Origin: Erythrobacter sp.
GTDB lineage: Bacteria; Pseudomonadota; Alphaproteobacteria; Sphingomonadales; Sphingomonadaceae
Assembly: GCA_027311945.1 (NCBI GenBank)
Contig: DAICXZ010000020.1
Span: 1-39,453, forward strand
Direction: 5' to 3'
Length of the DNA: 39,453 nucleotides
Of this stretch, positions 1 through 7,883 are shown piece by piece (position 1 is the first letter of the stretch; each line of letters opens with the position of its first letter). The position numbers and the translations under genes were made by a program. The notes beneath the pieces are model-generated. The model made no database searches and had not been told where the DNA came from. It worked only from the letters and a program-made list of their open reading frames with translations.

Positions 1-69
1 ACGACGTCCGCAAGCGGGCATAGCCTTCGGCCACGCTGCCCCAACCGCACAATTATCTGGAGTAAAATC

Positions 70-144
70 ATGACGAACCGACGCAATCCCGCGCCTCCGG
101 CTGCGACGCTCGACATAAACTGCGACTGCAAAGAATATGTCTAA
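70..144 (+). other. 24-codon ORF running into the palindrome
   Basis: A small open frame starts at an ATG 7 bases after a GGAG (59-62) and ends at TAA 142-144. Its last codons, GAA TAT GTC TAA, lie inside the palindrome at 133-170, so it ends in the same EYV-stop as the helicase gene converging from the other strand. It may be the 5' remnant of a gene broken by the rearrangement that made the palindrome, or chance. I do not recognise the 24 residues. Nothing else is seen in bases 1-132. Confidence 0.2.
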
Positions 145-170
145 TGTTGAGCTCAGCATTAGACATATTC
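133..170. repeat. 38-bp palindrome at the truncated helicase 3' end
   Basis: Two perfect 14-base arms (GAATATGTCTAATG at 133-146 and its reverse complement at 157-170) flank a ten-base centre containing TGAGCTCA, so 36 of 38 bases pair. The stop codons of both converging frames lie in it. There is no adjacent T-run, so it is not a classical terminator. It could be a recombination or attachment core, a fold-back inversion junction, or a regulatory operator; the sequence does not decide between these. Confidence 0.8.
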
Positions 171-2642
171 ACGCGGGGAGAGATCGATATCGAGAGCTTC
201 GCGTTCTTCCACGGTAAGGTCGGCAAGGCGCCGGTCGAGCATGGCCTCGGCGGTCGAGACCAGCTGCACGACAACCGAATGCTCTTCGCCAAGCGCTACT
301 TCCATCGCGGGGATCAGGCTCGGCAATTTCATCGAAAGCAGGAGCTGGGCAAAGAAGCGCTGCTTGGTGCCTTCGAAGATCGAGAGCGCTGCAGTCTTGG
401 CGTTGCGGTTGAGCGTGTCGCCGCTGTCTTCGTCGACCACGCGGGTTGCTTCGAGTGCGGCTTCGAGGTTGCGGTGAATGATCGCCCAGGCATCGGCATA
501 GGCATCGTAAATCCGTACCTGTGCTTCGGTCAGGCTATGTTCGAGGATCTCGTACTCCACCCCGGCAAAGGACAGCGCACGGGCAAGATAGAGACCCTGC
601 GCCTTGAGGTCGCGAGCAACAAGTTCCATCGCCGCGACGCCGCCAGCGCGGATCTCGGTCATGAACGCCTCGTGGGTGGGAAAGGCGGTCTCGGGTCCCC
701 ACAGACCAAGCCGTGAGGTGTAACCGAGATTGGCGATATCCGAAGCGCCGGTGGCAGAAGCATAGAGCACCCGGGCGCGCGGGAGGTGGTTCTGCAGCCT
801 GAGGCCCGCCATGCCCTGTTCGGAGCCCTTGACCTGGCCGCGGGTGGAGGAGGACCCAAGTGCATTGGCCATGGCGTGAGCTTCGTCGAAGGCGATCACG
901 CCGTCGTAATCCTCGCCCGCCCATGCAAGGATCTGGTCAAGCCGCGTATCCTCGGCGCGCCCAGAACGCAGCGTCGGATAGGTGACGAAGAGAATGCCTT
1001 CGGACATAGTTACGGGCTGGCCGAGCTTCCAGCGCGAGAGCGGCTGGAGATCGAGCGGCAGCCCGCCAAGCGCTTCCCAGTCACGGCGTGCATCTTCGAG
1101 CAGCGCCTCGTTCTTGGTGATCCAGACATGCCGGCGCTCGCCTGCAAGCCAGCGGTCCATGATGACCGCCGCGATCTGCCGTCCCTTGCCCGCTCCGGTC
1201 CCGTCGCCAAGGAAAAAACCCTGCCGATAGGGTTGCCCATCTTCGGACAGCTCCAGCGAGGTGCCTTCCTGGCTGACCTTGAACTGGCCCGGCAGGTCGC
1301 GCGCAAATGCCTGGGCGGCGTAGACCAGTGTCTCGCATTGCGCTTCGGACAAGAGGCCATCGGCCTGCCATGCTGCGGGAAGGCGCGGGCAAACATCCGG
1401 CTGGGGCGCCGCGACCGAACCCATGGCGACCGATTCCACGAGCGGGGTGGGATGGACCGGCGCGTCTTCGAACGCGATGCGACTGGGGCGGTAAGGCAGG
1501 TAAATGCCTGCCTGTTCAGGCACCGGTGCTGGGTCGGCCAAGACCGAGTAGGTCAGGTCCATCGCGTTCGATGTGGCTGCTGGTGTCGCCGCGAACGGCG
1601 CCACCGGCCGGACCGGCGCGCGATCAGTTGAATTCTTGCCCACGAGGCGCACTGGCTTGCCGACTGGCAGGCGATGGATTTTGGCGGATGTCTGCGCACG
1701 GGGCGGAAGCGCAGTGATCAGCTCGTGGAGCGCGATCAGGTCGGCAGTATCTCCGGTGATCGCGGGGGAGGACGCAGTCGGCGTCTTGTCGAACACGACC
1801 AGGCGAACGGCGATCCCCGTCCCTGTGCGGCGAAACATCTGCTGCAGCCGGACATCGAGGAGCAGCGACGCTTCGTCCTGTGCCTGGGCGAAGGTGGAAG
1901 CATCGAAGCCTTCGGGCATGATGGCGACAATCCTCGCGCCACCGGCAGCGGCCCTGATCGCGGTGCGCAGGTGGCGCTGCGCCGTCTCACCGTCCCTGCC
2001 GCGTTCCCGACTACGAGCGAATGGAGGGTTCATCAGCACGATCGAAGGGAGCGAGCCGCAATGCAGGTCGGCGATCAGTTCCCCGTCATGCGCGGTGATC
2101 GCGGCTGCGGGGAAGAAGTGGCCGAGGCCGTCTCGTCTTGCTGGATCGATCTCATTGAGGGCCAATGAGGCCTTCCGGACGCTGCCCCATAGGGCAAGCG
2201 CACCGTTGCCGGCTGATGGTTCGAGGACCGTGTCTTGCGCAGAGACGGCTGCGGCCTTTGCCATCAGCCAGGCCAGCATCGGTGGGGTCGAGAATTGCTG
2301 GAGTTCGACTTGTGCTTCGCTGCGAACGTGCCGCGGCGGCAAGGCAGCTTCGAGCCAGTCAAACCGCGCTTCGGCTTCGTGCACGTTCGTCGCCAGATCG
2401 ATCCGTGAGGACTCGCGCAGCCAGAGTAGTGCGCCGATCTCGACCGCGTTGTTGTAGTAGTCGATCGTCCAGGCACCTCCCCAGTCCAGAACACCGGTCT
2501 CTTCGGCGAACAGCCCGGAAATGTCGGCACGAGTAAGATGACGCCCCGAGACAAGAAGCTCGGCAACTCGGCTGCCGATGGCATAGGCAAGGGGCATTGA
2601 CGGCAACTGTTCGCCGGCGGGAAACAGGTCTGATTGAAACAT
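159..2642 (-). CDS. Strawberry-notch-type methyltransferase/helicase, 3'-truncated
   Basis: 827 residues from an ATG preceded by AGAAGGAC at normal spacing. The first 330 residues carry an N6-adenine methyltransferase-like fold: a SAM loop (LEPSAGNGAL) and the catalytic-type NPPF motif. The second half is a superfamily-2/strawberry-notch NTPase, with Walker A GDGTGAGKGRQ, Walker B AFDEAHAMAN and the SAT motif in LYASATGASD. Proteins of this layout on plasmids and integrative elements are, from memory, near 1,400 residues and continue into a C-terminal helicase lobe. Here the frame stops straight after SPREYV, inside the 38-bp palindrome, so the second helicase lobe is missing. The primase-like gene lies 76 bases upstream on the same strand, which suggests one mobile-element operon. 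The methyltransferase half could still fold; helicase activity is doubtful. The exact role of the family is not established. Confidence 0.75.
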   Translation of the reverse strand: MFQSDLFPAGEQLPSMPLAYAIGSRVAELLVSGRHLTRADISGLFAEETGVLDWGGAWTIDYYNNAVEIGALLWLRESSRIDLATNVHEAEARFDWLEAALPPRHVRSEAQVELQQFSTPPMLAWLMAKAAAVSAQDTVLEPSAGNGALALWGSVRKASLALNEIDPARRDGLGHFFPAAAITAHDGELIADLHCGSLPSIVLMNPPFARSRERGRDGETAQRHLRTAIRAAAGGARIVAIMPEGFDASTFAQAQDEASLLLDVRLQQMFRRTGTGIAVRLVVFDKTPTASSPAITGDTADLIALHELITALPPRAQTSAKIHRLPVGKPVRLVGKNSTDRAPVRPVAPFAATPAATSNAMDLTYSVLADPAPVPEQAGIYLPYRPSRIAFEDAPVHPTPLVESVAMGSVAAPQPDVCPRLPAAWQADGLLSEAQCETLVYAAQAFARDLPGQFKVSQEGTSLELSEDGQPYRQGFFLGDGTGAGKGRQIAAVIMDRWLAGERRHVWITKNEALLEDARRDWEALGGLPLDLQPLSRWKLGQPVTMSEGILFVTYPTLRSGRAEDTRLDQILAWAGEDYDGVIAFDEAHAMANALGSSSTRGQVKGSEQGMAGLRLQNHLPRARVLYASATGASDIANLGYTSRLGLWGPETAFPTHEAFMTEIRAGGVAAMELVARDLKAQGLYLARALSFAGVEYEILEHSLTEAQVRIYDAYADAWAIIHRNLEAALEATRVVDEDSGDTLNRNAKTAALSIFEGTKQRFFAQLLLSMKLPSLIPAMEVALGEEHSVVVQLVSTAEAMLDRRLADLTVEEREALDIDLSPREYV

Positions 2643-2718
2643 GGCAATTCGTCCTTCTGATGAGGGCATCGGGACACGCCCTCTGCCGGTTCAGGAATTC
2701 GAGAAGCCTTCTCTCCTC

Positions 2719-3630
2719 TTACTGTGCCGCTTTGCGGCGCAGCCACGCTGTCAGTTCATCGTTCCAGTCTGTGTCGCGTGATGACGGCATGCGAACCTGG
2801 ATCGTGCGTCCATCACGGGCATAGGCGGACAGGGCACGCGACGCGGCAAGCTCGCCGCCAGCATCGTGATCGACGAAGAGGTGAAGTTCAGTCACGCTCT
2901 CGGGCACGCTCACGAGGCCGAAACGCTCGTTGCCCAGCGTCGCCCAGACGGGAATGCCGGTGAGAGCAAAAGCCGACATCGCGCTCTCGATTCCCTCAGC
3001 AAGGCCGAGCTTGCCGGAGGCCGGAGCAAAGAGGCGGACAGCAGCTTCACCGAGCGCGCCGAGCGCGCGCTTCGGCTTGTCGAAGTCGGCCTTGGCATTG
3101 CCCGAAAGGAACGTTCGATGGACGGCGATGGGCCCCTCATCGAGGCTGACCGCCGCAATCATGGCCGGCAGAAAGCGGGTGCGGCCCTTCGGACCAAGTG
3201 GCGTTTGTGGGTGGAAGCGCAGCGCCGGCGATGCGGCGATGATGCCGCGGCTTTCAAGGTATGCCTTTGCAGGACTGGCTCGCAAAGCTTGCGCTTCGCG
3301 CCAGATCCTCAGCGCTGCCGCCGAGGGTTTGCGGGTGCTGGTCGGCTCGGGAAGATCGGTCGTCGTAGGCCCTGAGAAAAGCGCAGGAGCCTCGAAGCCT
3401 TCACGCGCCAAAGCAGCCAGCACGCTCTGCTGATCGCATCCCGCGAAGCAGTGGAAGAGGATGGCCTTTTGGCCGAGCGACACACTGAGTGACGGCGTGC
3501 GGTCATCATGCGCAGGGCAGCGGGCCATGCCCCTTGCGCCCGACCATTTGCCCCCGCGCGATTCGCAAATGCGACGGGCGGTTGCTTCCAAAGAGCTGTT
3601 CTGGGTCGAATATAGATTGGGGTATTGCAC
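2719..3630 (-). CDS. CHC2-like zinc finger and Toprim primase-like protein
   Basis: 303 residues, starting at GTG 3630 with AAAGGATC upstream. An N-terminal zinc-finger-like block (about residues 38-70: CPAHDDRTPSLSV, then HCFAGC) resembles the DNA-binding finger of DnaG-type primases. A C-terminal Toprim domain shows the glutamate in LAEGIESA and the DxD in LFVDHDAGG that would bind metal. Such proteins are carried by plasmids and integrative elements and are thought to prime or assist replication of the element; no separate polymerase or helicase-loader gene is in the window. It is followed downstream by the truncated methyltransferase/helicase. The length and motif set look complete. The substrate and the need for a partner helicase are unknown. 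Confidence 0.75.
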   Translation of the reverse strand: MQYPNLYSTQNSSLEATARRICESRGGKWSGARGMARCPAHDDRTPSLSVSLGQKAILFHCFAGCDQQSVLAALAREGFEAPALFSGPTTTDLPEPTSTRKPSAAALRIWREAQALRASPAKAYLESRGIIAASPALRFHPQTPLGPKGRTRFLPAMIAAVSLDEGPIAVHRTFLSGNAKADFDKPKRALGALGEAAVRLFAPASGKLGLAEGIESAMSAFALTGIPVWATLGNERFGLVSVPESVTELHLFVDHDAGGELAASRALSAYARDGRTIQVRMPSSRDTDWNDELTAWLRRKAAQ

Positions 3631-3709
3631 ATCGCGATCCTTTCGGCTCGCTCACAAAGGCCCTCCTCCCCTCCAGCCCTTCTGTATTGTGAGAACAGGT
3701 TGGAGGGGA

Positions 3710-3805
3710 TTCACTTCTACACTGTGAAGCCCGTCTGTTTGAGCGTCGCATCGCCATCGCCGCTCGGCCGCGAAGTCTACCCCTTTGTCACAGTGACTTC
3801 TCACT
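3710..3805. promoter_or_regulatory. Cluster of TCAC/GTGA half-sites
   Basis: In the 308-base gap between the primase-like gene and hipB, three small inverted repeats share TCAC/GTGA halves: TTCAC-N9-GTGAA (3710-3728), GTCACAGTGAC (3787-3797) and AGTGA-N4-TCACT (3792-3805). They lie upstream of the minus-strand accessory genes, where a repressor could bind. No convincing -35/-10 pair is visible. The rest of the gap up to the hipB operator shows nothing recognisable. Confidence 0.3.
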
Positions 3806-3884
3806 AGCGCCATTGATTCCTTGCACAGGGGCGTTGAAGCATCTTCCTTCGGTCAATCTGCTTCAAGCGAAAGAGCACAAAAAC

Positions 3885-3928
3885 ATGACATATCATTTCT
3901 ATTTGCGGAATTTCGCATGATATGTCAT
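3885..3928. promoter_or_regulatory. hipBA operator palindrome
   Basis: Perfect 12-base arms, ATGACATATCAT (3885-3896) and ATGATATGTCAT (3917-3928), sit ten bases before the hipB start. The centre, TGCGGAATTTCGCA, is itself nearly palindromic. HipB-family antitoxins are known to repress their own operon by binding inverted TATC-type repeats upstream, and both arms contain TATC/GATA cores. The position and symmetry make this the likely autoregulatory operator, probably overlapping the promoter. Confidence 0.65.
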
Positions 3929-3938
3929 ATGTCGAGCC

Positions 3939-4280
3939 ATGCCCCGTTCGTCCCGAGCAGCTAGCGGACTACCGCCCCAGAGCCAACGTGCAATTGCACG
4001 GCTGGGCAAGGATATCGCCCTTGCTCGCCGCCGGAGAAAACTTCCTCAGCGTTTGATGGCCGAGCGCATGATCGTCTCGGTTCAAACGCTGCAACGCCTC
4101 GAAGCGGGGGATCCTACCGTGGGCCTCGCGGTTCTGGCGAGCGCCCTGCATGTCCTTGGGATGACACAGCGCCTTGCCGAGCTGGTAACCCCAGACAGTG
4201 ACCGGGCCGGCATAAGCGAGGATCTGTCCCGCCTGCCCCAAAAGACCCACGCTGTCAGCGACGATGATCTGGATTTCTAG
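3939..4280 (+). CDS. hipB: HipB-like helix-turn-helix antitoxin
   Basis: 113 residues with an XRE-type helix-turn-helix over about residues 20-75; the core reads AERMIVSVQTLQRLEAGDP, the usual recognition-helix pattern of Cro/CI-like proteins. The C-terminal 35 residues are acidic and probably disordered. It lies 6 bases before hipA in the same direction, the normal antitoxin-first order, and the operator palindrome is directly upstream. The expected role is to bind and hold the HipA kinase inactive and, with it, to repress the operon. No ribosome-binding site is obvious before the ATG, because the operator arm ends ten bases upstream; the transcript may be nearly leaderless. Confidence 0.8.
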   Translation: MPRSSRAASGLPPQSQRAIARLGKDIALARRRRKLPQRLMAERMIVSVQTLQRLEAGDPTVGLAVLASALHVLGMTQRLAELVTPDSDRAGISEDLSRLPQKTHAVSDDDLDF

Positions 4281-4286
4281 CAAGCC

Positions 4287-5537
4287 GTGACAACCATCCG
4301 CACCTATGTCTTCGTGCATCTTGAGGAGGGGCCTGTTCCGGCAGGCCTTCTCACGATGACCGATGAACCGCGCAACCAGTTTGCTACCTTCGCTTACGGG
4401 CGGCGTTATCTTGAACGCGCTGACCGTATTGCGGTCGATCCTGTAGCTCTGCCGTTGCACGAAGCTGGAACTTCTCAAACATTCAGGACGGAAGAAGGCT
4501 TTGCCGTGTTTGGTGGCATTCGAGATGCTGCTCCTGACGGCTGGGGCCAATACCTGATGTACAAGGCGATGGGCGATCGCTTGCCGAGCGAAATCGATCT
4601 CATTCTGGCCTCGGGCGAACATCGTGTAGGGGCGCTCGCCTTTGGGCCGACATCCGCCCAGCCGGAGAGAATTACGCCATGGGGGGGTGGTTCTGCTCCG
4701 GGCGAAGAGTTCACGCTCGCAGAGCTAGCGGAAGCCGCCGAACGCGCGCAGCATGTCGACGAACTCGACGAGAACTTGAGAGCCTTGCTGGCAGCCGGAT
4801 CATCACTGGGCGGCGCCCGGCCGAAGGCTGCTACAAAAATCGGCGACCAACCTTGGATCGCGAAATTCCAGAAGCGGGGAGACAGCTTTCCCGAATGCAG
4901 GGTCGAACTAGCGACAATGCGGCTTGCCAGCGAGTGTGGTCTGGACGTTCCGCCACTCGACTTCCGCTGTGTCCTTGATCGCGACATCTATCTGATCGAG
5001 CGGTTCGATCGGATTCCTCACGGCAACTGGCTGGAACGCAGGCCCTTTGCTTCGGGGCTCACAATGCTCGGGGCGCATGAGAGCGAGGTCAGCAGCTTCA
5101 GCTATGCGGATCTCGCAGGAGCGATCCGGCAATTCGGAACCGAAGTGCGCCAGGATCTACACGAGCTATTTCGTCGAATGCTGCTCAATATCCTCGTCAC
5201 GAATGATGATGATCACCTACGTAATCATGGCTTCCTGTTCGATGGTGAGGGTTGGCGGCTATCGCCGCTTTACGATGTAGTGCCGAAACCGCAGCTGGGA
5301 CTGGAGCGACGGCTCGTCCTCGGCGTGGGGCCGGAAGGCCGCAATGCAACGATCGAGAATGCTCTCGCCGGTGCCGCGGTCTTCGACCTCAGCCATGATG
5401 ACGCGAAAGCAATCGCCGAAAACATGAGCAGAACCGTAGCGACACGGTGGGAACAGCTGTTCACGGAGGCTGGGATAAGCGCGGCTGACCGCAAGCGTTT
5501 CGCAACCTGCTTCCGATTGGCAGCGCCTGCATCATGA
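4287..5537 (+). CDS. hipA: HipA-family serine/threonine kinase toxin
   Basis: 416 residues from a GTG start. The N-terminal HipA subdomain (about 1-110) is followed by the kinase core: a glycine-rich loop GSSLGGARPKA, the lysine strand PWIAKF, IERFDR, the catalytic-loop motif NDDDHLRNHGFL and the metal-binding LSPLYD. HipA kinases of this fold phosphorylate glutamyl-tRNA synthetase or other translation targets and cause growth arrest; the target of this subfamily cannot be told from sequence. All kinase motifs appear intact. The partner antitoxin HipB is immediately upstream. The pair sits in the accessory segment and would act as an addiction module for it. Confidence 0.85.
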   Translation: MTTIRTYVFVHLEEGPVPAGLLTMTDEPRNQFATFAYGRRYLERADRIAVDPVALPLHEAGTSQTFRTEEGFAVFGGIRDAAPDGWGQYLMYKAMGDRLPSEIDLILASGEHRVGALAFGPTSAQPERITPWGGGSAPGEEFTLAELAEAAERAQHVDELDENLRALLAAGSSLGGARPKAATKIGDQPWIAKFQKRGDSFPECRVELATMRLASECGLDVPPLDFRCVLDRDIYLIERFDRIPHGNWLERRPFASGLTMLGAHESEVSSFSYADLAGAIRQFGTEVRQDLHELFRRMLLNILVTNDDDHLRNHGFLFDGEGWRLSPLYDVVPKPQLGLERRLVLGVGPEGRNATIENALAGAAVFDLSHDDAKAIAENMSRTVATRWEQLFTEAGISAADRKRFATCFRLAAPAS

Positions 5538-5755
5538 TCGCAATCGCAGAAATCCGTTCATGGGGGCGCGTGCTTGTCAAATTTGACGTGGTGATTACCC
5601 GGTGATTGCTAGCCGAGAAAATGGGCATCAAAAAATGCCAATTAATGACTACATATCAGTGCATTACGATGGTATTACCACTAAGGTCTGGTATTTTCGC
5701 TATCGGCGCACACAGGTGTAGCCTGACGTTATCCCGACGCGGTTTTGTCTACGCT
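5538..5755. other. Convergent gap at the edge of the accessory region
   Basis: 218 bases between the convergent hipA and MocR genes, visibly AT-richer than either side. It holds a perfect 12-base palindrome GTCAAATTTGAC (5576-5587) and a short direct repeat of GGTGATT just after it. No integrase, tRNA 3' end or convincing terminator is seen. It is the natural place to look for the boundary between the accessory segment and the core chromosome, but no attachment repeat could be identified by eye. Confidence 0.3.
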
Positions 5756-7123
5756 TCAGACAAGAACATCCCAACGCTCGAGCGCGGCCCCCAGATTCCC
5801 CTCAAGCACGCGCAATCCGGCTGCTAGCCGGTCGCGATTCTGCACTCCGCCAAGCGTTATTCTGAGCGCCTCGGTGCCTCGGCTGGCGACCGCAAAGCGA
5901 TCCGATGAAACGCTGTCGAGGCCGTGCGCATTCAAAACCTGTGAAAGATCGCCAGCCCTGATTCCCCGAGGCAGTTCCAGCCAGATATGATACCCCTGCG
6001 GATGGCCCGCGTGCCTTGCTGGTGCCAGTATCTCTCGGGCAAGCCGTTGGCGAGCGGCGGCTTCGGCACGGGTCGCGGCGACGATCTGCTCAAATCTTCC
6101 ATCGGCAAGCCATCTGGCCACCACCGCTGCGTTGAGCGGGGGTGCCATAACCGCGGTCTCATGCACTTCGGCTGCGAGTTGCAACGCCTTCGAGACGCCG
6201 GGCGCGCGCGCAAAGGCAACCCGCAGCGCCGGCGAGATCACCTTTGACATGCTCAGGATGTACCAGGAGCATTCGGGCGCGAAGCTGCCAATCGGAGCAA
6301 TCGGATCGTCGGCAAGCAGGGCATAGGCATCGTCTTCGATCACCGCGATCCCTTCCGCGCGCGCCAGTTCGGCCAGAGCCTTTCGCTGCGCGAGGCCAAT
6401 GGTCTCGGTCGTGGGGTTGTTGTTCGTCGGCACGACATAGAGCGCTTGAATTTTTCCGGCGCTATTGGCCTGCCGCAACGCTTCCGCCGTCATTTCAGGT
6501 AGCGGCACGAGTTCCAACGAAAGGCGGCGCGCCAGCGTGCGAAAGCCAGGGTAGACGAACTGCGCGCAGGCCACCCGATCACCCTTGCGAGTGGTAGCGT
6601 GAAGGATCGCGTGCAGTGCGTTCTGACCGCCCGCCGTAAGAATCACTTGGTCTTCATTGGAGGGGAAGCCAGCCCGCGCCAGCAGCATGGCACCTGCTCT
6701 GCGCACGTCAGGCGCACCGCCTGGGCGCTGATATTGCAGGCAGGCGACATTACGAGCGGTCAGCAGTTCGGGCAGCGTTTCGCACATGGCCCGCTGGAAA
6801 AGACCATCCTCAGCGAGAGGAGGACAGTTCATGCCGCTGCCGGTGACGAGCGGAGCAAGGTCAGGCACATTGCCGCCACGGGCCTCGCGAACAAAGCTGC
6901 CGGCGCGGCCTCGCGCAACAATCAGGCCTCGTTCGCGAGCGAGATCATAGGCCCGCGTGATCGTGGTAAGATCAAACCCAAGCCGGGCCGCGAGCGCGCG
7001 CTGCGGCGGCAGGCGGTCTCCCGGATGCAGATAACCTTCCGCCACCGCCCGGGCCAAGGCGTCTGCTACTGCCTGATACTTGGGGCCAGAAAAGCCCGCG
7101 AGATCCGGGCACCACGTCGACAT
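5756..7123 (-). CDS. MocR-type PLP-dependent transcriptional regulator
   Basis: 455 residues. A GntR-type winged helix-turn-helix occupies about residues 12-78 (HPGDRLPPQRALAARLGFD, then the recognition helix). It is fused to a fold-type-I aminotransferase domain from about residue 100 to the end. The PLP-binding lysine lies in LSMSKVISPALRVAF, and VPTNNNPTTETI matches the usual substrate/PLP-binding stretch. MocR proteins use PLP or an amino compound as effector and usually control a neighbouring metabolic gene. The start codon directly follows the DUF983 stop (TAG then ATG), so the two are translated together. The inverted repeat at 7712-7736 upstream of the pair is a candidate binding site. 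The regulated pathway is not evident. Confidence 0.85.
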   Translation of the reverse strand: MSTWCPDLAGFSGPKYQAVADALARAVAEGYLHPGDRLPPQRALAARLGFDLTTITRAYDLARERGLIVARGRAGSFVREARGGNVPDLAPLVTGSGMNCPPLAEDGLFQRAMCETLPELLTARNVACLQYQRPGGAPDVRRAGAMLLARAGFPSNEDQVILTAGGQNALHAILHATTRKGDRVACAQFVYPGFRTLARRLSLELVPLPEMTAEALRQANSAGKIQALYVVPTNNNPTTETIGLAQRKALAELARAEGIAVIEDDAYALLADDPIAPIGSFAPECSWYILSMSKVISPALRVAFARAPGVSKALQLAAEVHETAVMAPPLNAAVVARWLADGRFEQIVAATRAEAAARQRLAREILAPARHAGHPQGYHIWLELPRGIRAGDLSQVLNAHGLDSVSSDRFAVASRGTEALRITLGGVQNRDRLAAGLRVLEGNLGAALERWDVLV

Positions 7124-7555
7124 CTAAATCCGTTCTTCATCGCGACGCTTTTTTTCGCGCTCGTGCAAGTCGTTCCAAAGTTTGCTGGTGCCAGCTTCCT
7201 GCGCCTTATTCACATATTGCGAGGCCACGAGCCAGCCTTTGATGGGCTGCAAGGGCAGGACACAACCGAAGGCGAGCAGCGGAAAGGAAGTCAGCAGGTG
7301 GACCCAGTAAGGGGGAGCAAAGGTAAATTCGAGCCAGACGACAAAGAACGTGAGCGGAAAGGCAATGATGCACAATGAGAAGAACGCCGGCCCGTCATCG
7401 GGAGAGGCAAAGCGATAATCGAGACCGCAGACCTCGCATTGATCGCTAATCTTCAGCCATTTCCTGAACATGGCACCCTTGCCGCAACGCGGGCACAGGC
7501 CTTTCCAGCCACACTTGAGGATCCAGGAAAGCTTTCGCTCAGGGGGCAATTCCAT
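7124..7555 (-). CDS. DUF983 family membrane protein
   Basis: 143 residues from the ATG at 7555 (MELPPERKLSW). The frame is open up to an ATG at 7654, which would add 33 residues that do not look like the family and has its GGAG touching the start codon, so I prefer the inner start. Two CxxC pairs (CPRCGKG near residue 21 and CEVCGLDY near residue 40) form a likely zinc ribbon, followed by two hydrophobic segments of about 20 residues. DUF983 proteins are common in alphaproteobacteria and have no established function. The gene is joined stop-to-start with the MocR regulator. The last 15 residues are highly charged. Confidence 0.7.
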   Translation of the reverse strand: MELPPERKLSWILKCGWKGLCPRCGKGAMFRKWLKISDQCEVCGLDYRFASPDDGPAFFSLCIIAFPLTFFVVWLEFTFAPPYWVHLLTSFPLLAFGCVLPLQPIKGWLVASQYVNKAQEAGTSKLWNDLHEREKKRRDEERI

Positions 7556-7711
7556 GCAATAAGTCCACTTCTTCCATACATATTTGGAAATATCCCATGC
7601 ATATACCCGGTGAGCTTTCCCGTCCACCCTTGCGATGGCGTGGAATTCAAGCATCTCCGTTAGATTATGGCGTGCCGTTCACCGTTCGCCGCAAACACCC
7701 AGAAGAAGACA

Positions 7712-7736
7712 GCCATACATAAGTATTTTGTATGGC
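7712..7736. repeat. Inverted repeat GCCATACA-N9-TGTATGGC
   Basis: Perfect 8-base arms (7712-7719 and 7729-7736) lie in the 328-base stretch between the malic-enzyme 3' end and the DUF983 start, upstream of the DUF983-MocR pair on the minus strand. The spacing of about two helical turns between arm centres suits a dimeric regulator, perhaps MocR itself. It might instead be part of a terminator for maeB, though no T-run follows on the minus strand. The remaining bases hold no other recognisable feature. Confidence 0.4.
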
Positions 7737-7883
7737 CTTTATGTGGGGAAACAGGTTTGCGCGAAAGTGCTTCGCAGTTTGGAAGCGCGCCGGAACTGCC
7801 GCTCTCTGATGAGATCCGCAGCCCCGGCCCCGCACCTTAATTCCACTTCACATTTGAAGCGGCGCTCAAGCAGATCGGCAGCT

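Noticed and set aside
133-170. Bidirectional terminator at the helicase end
   Set aside because: The symmetry fits, but there is no T-run on either side and the arms themselves form part of both coding frames.
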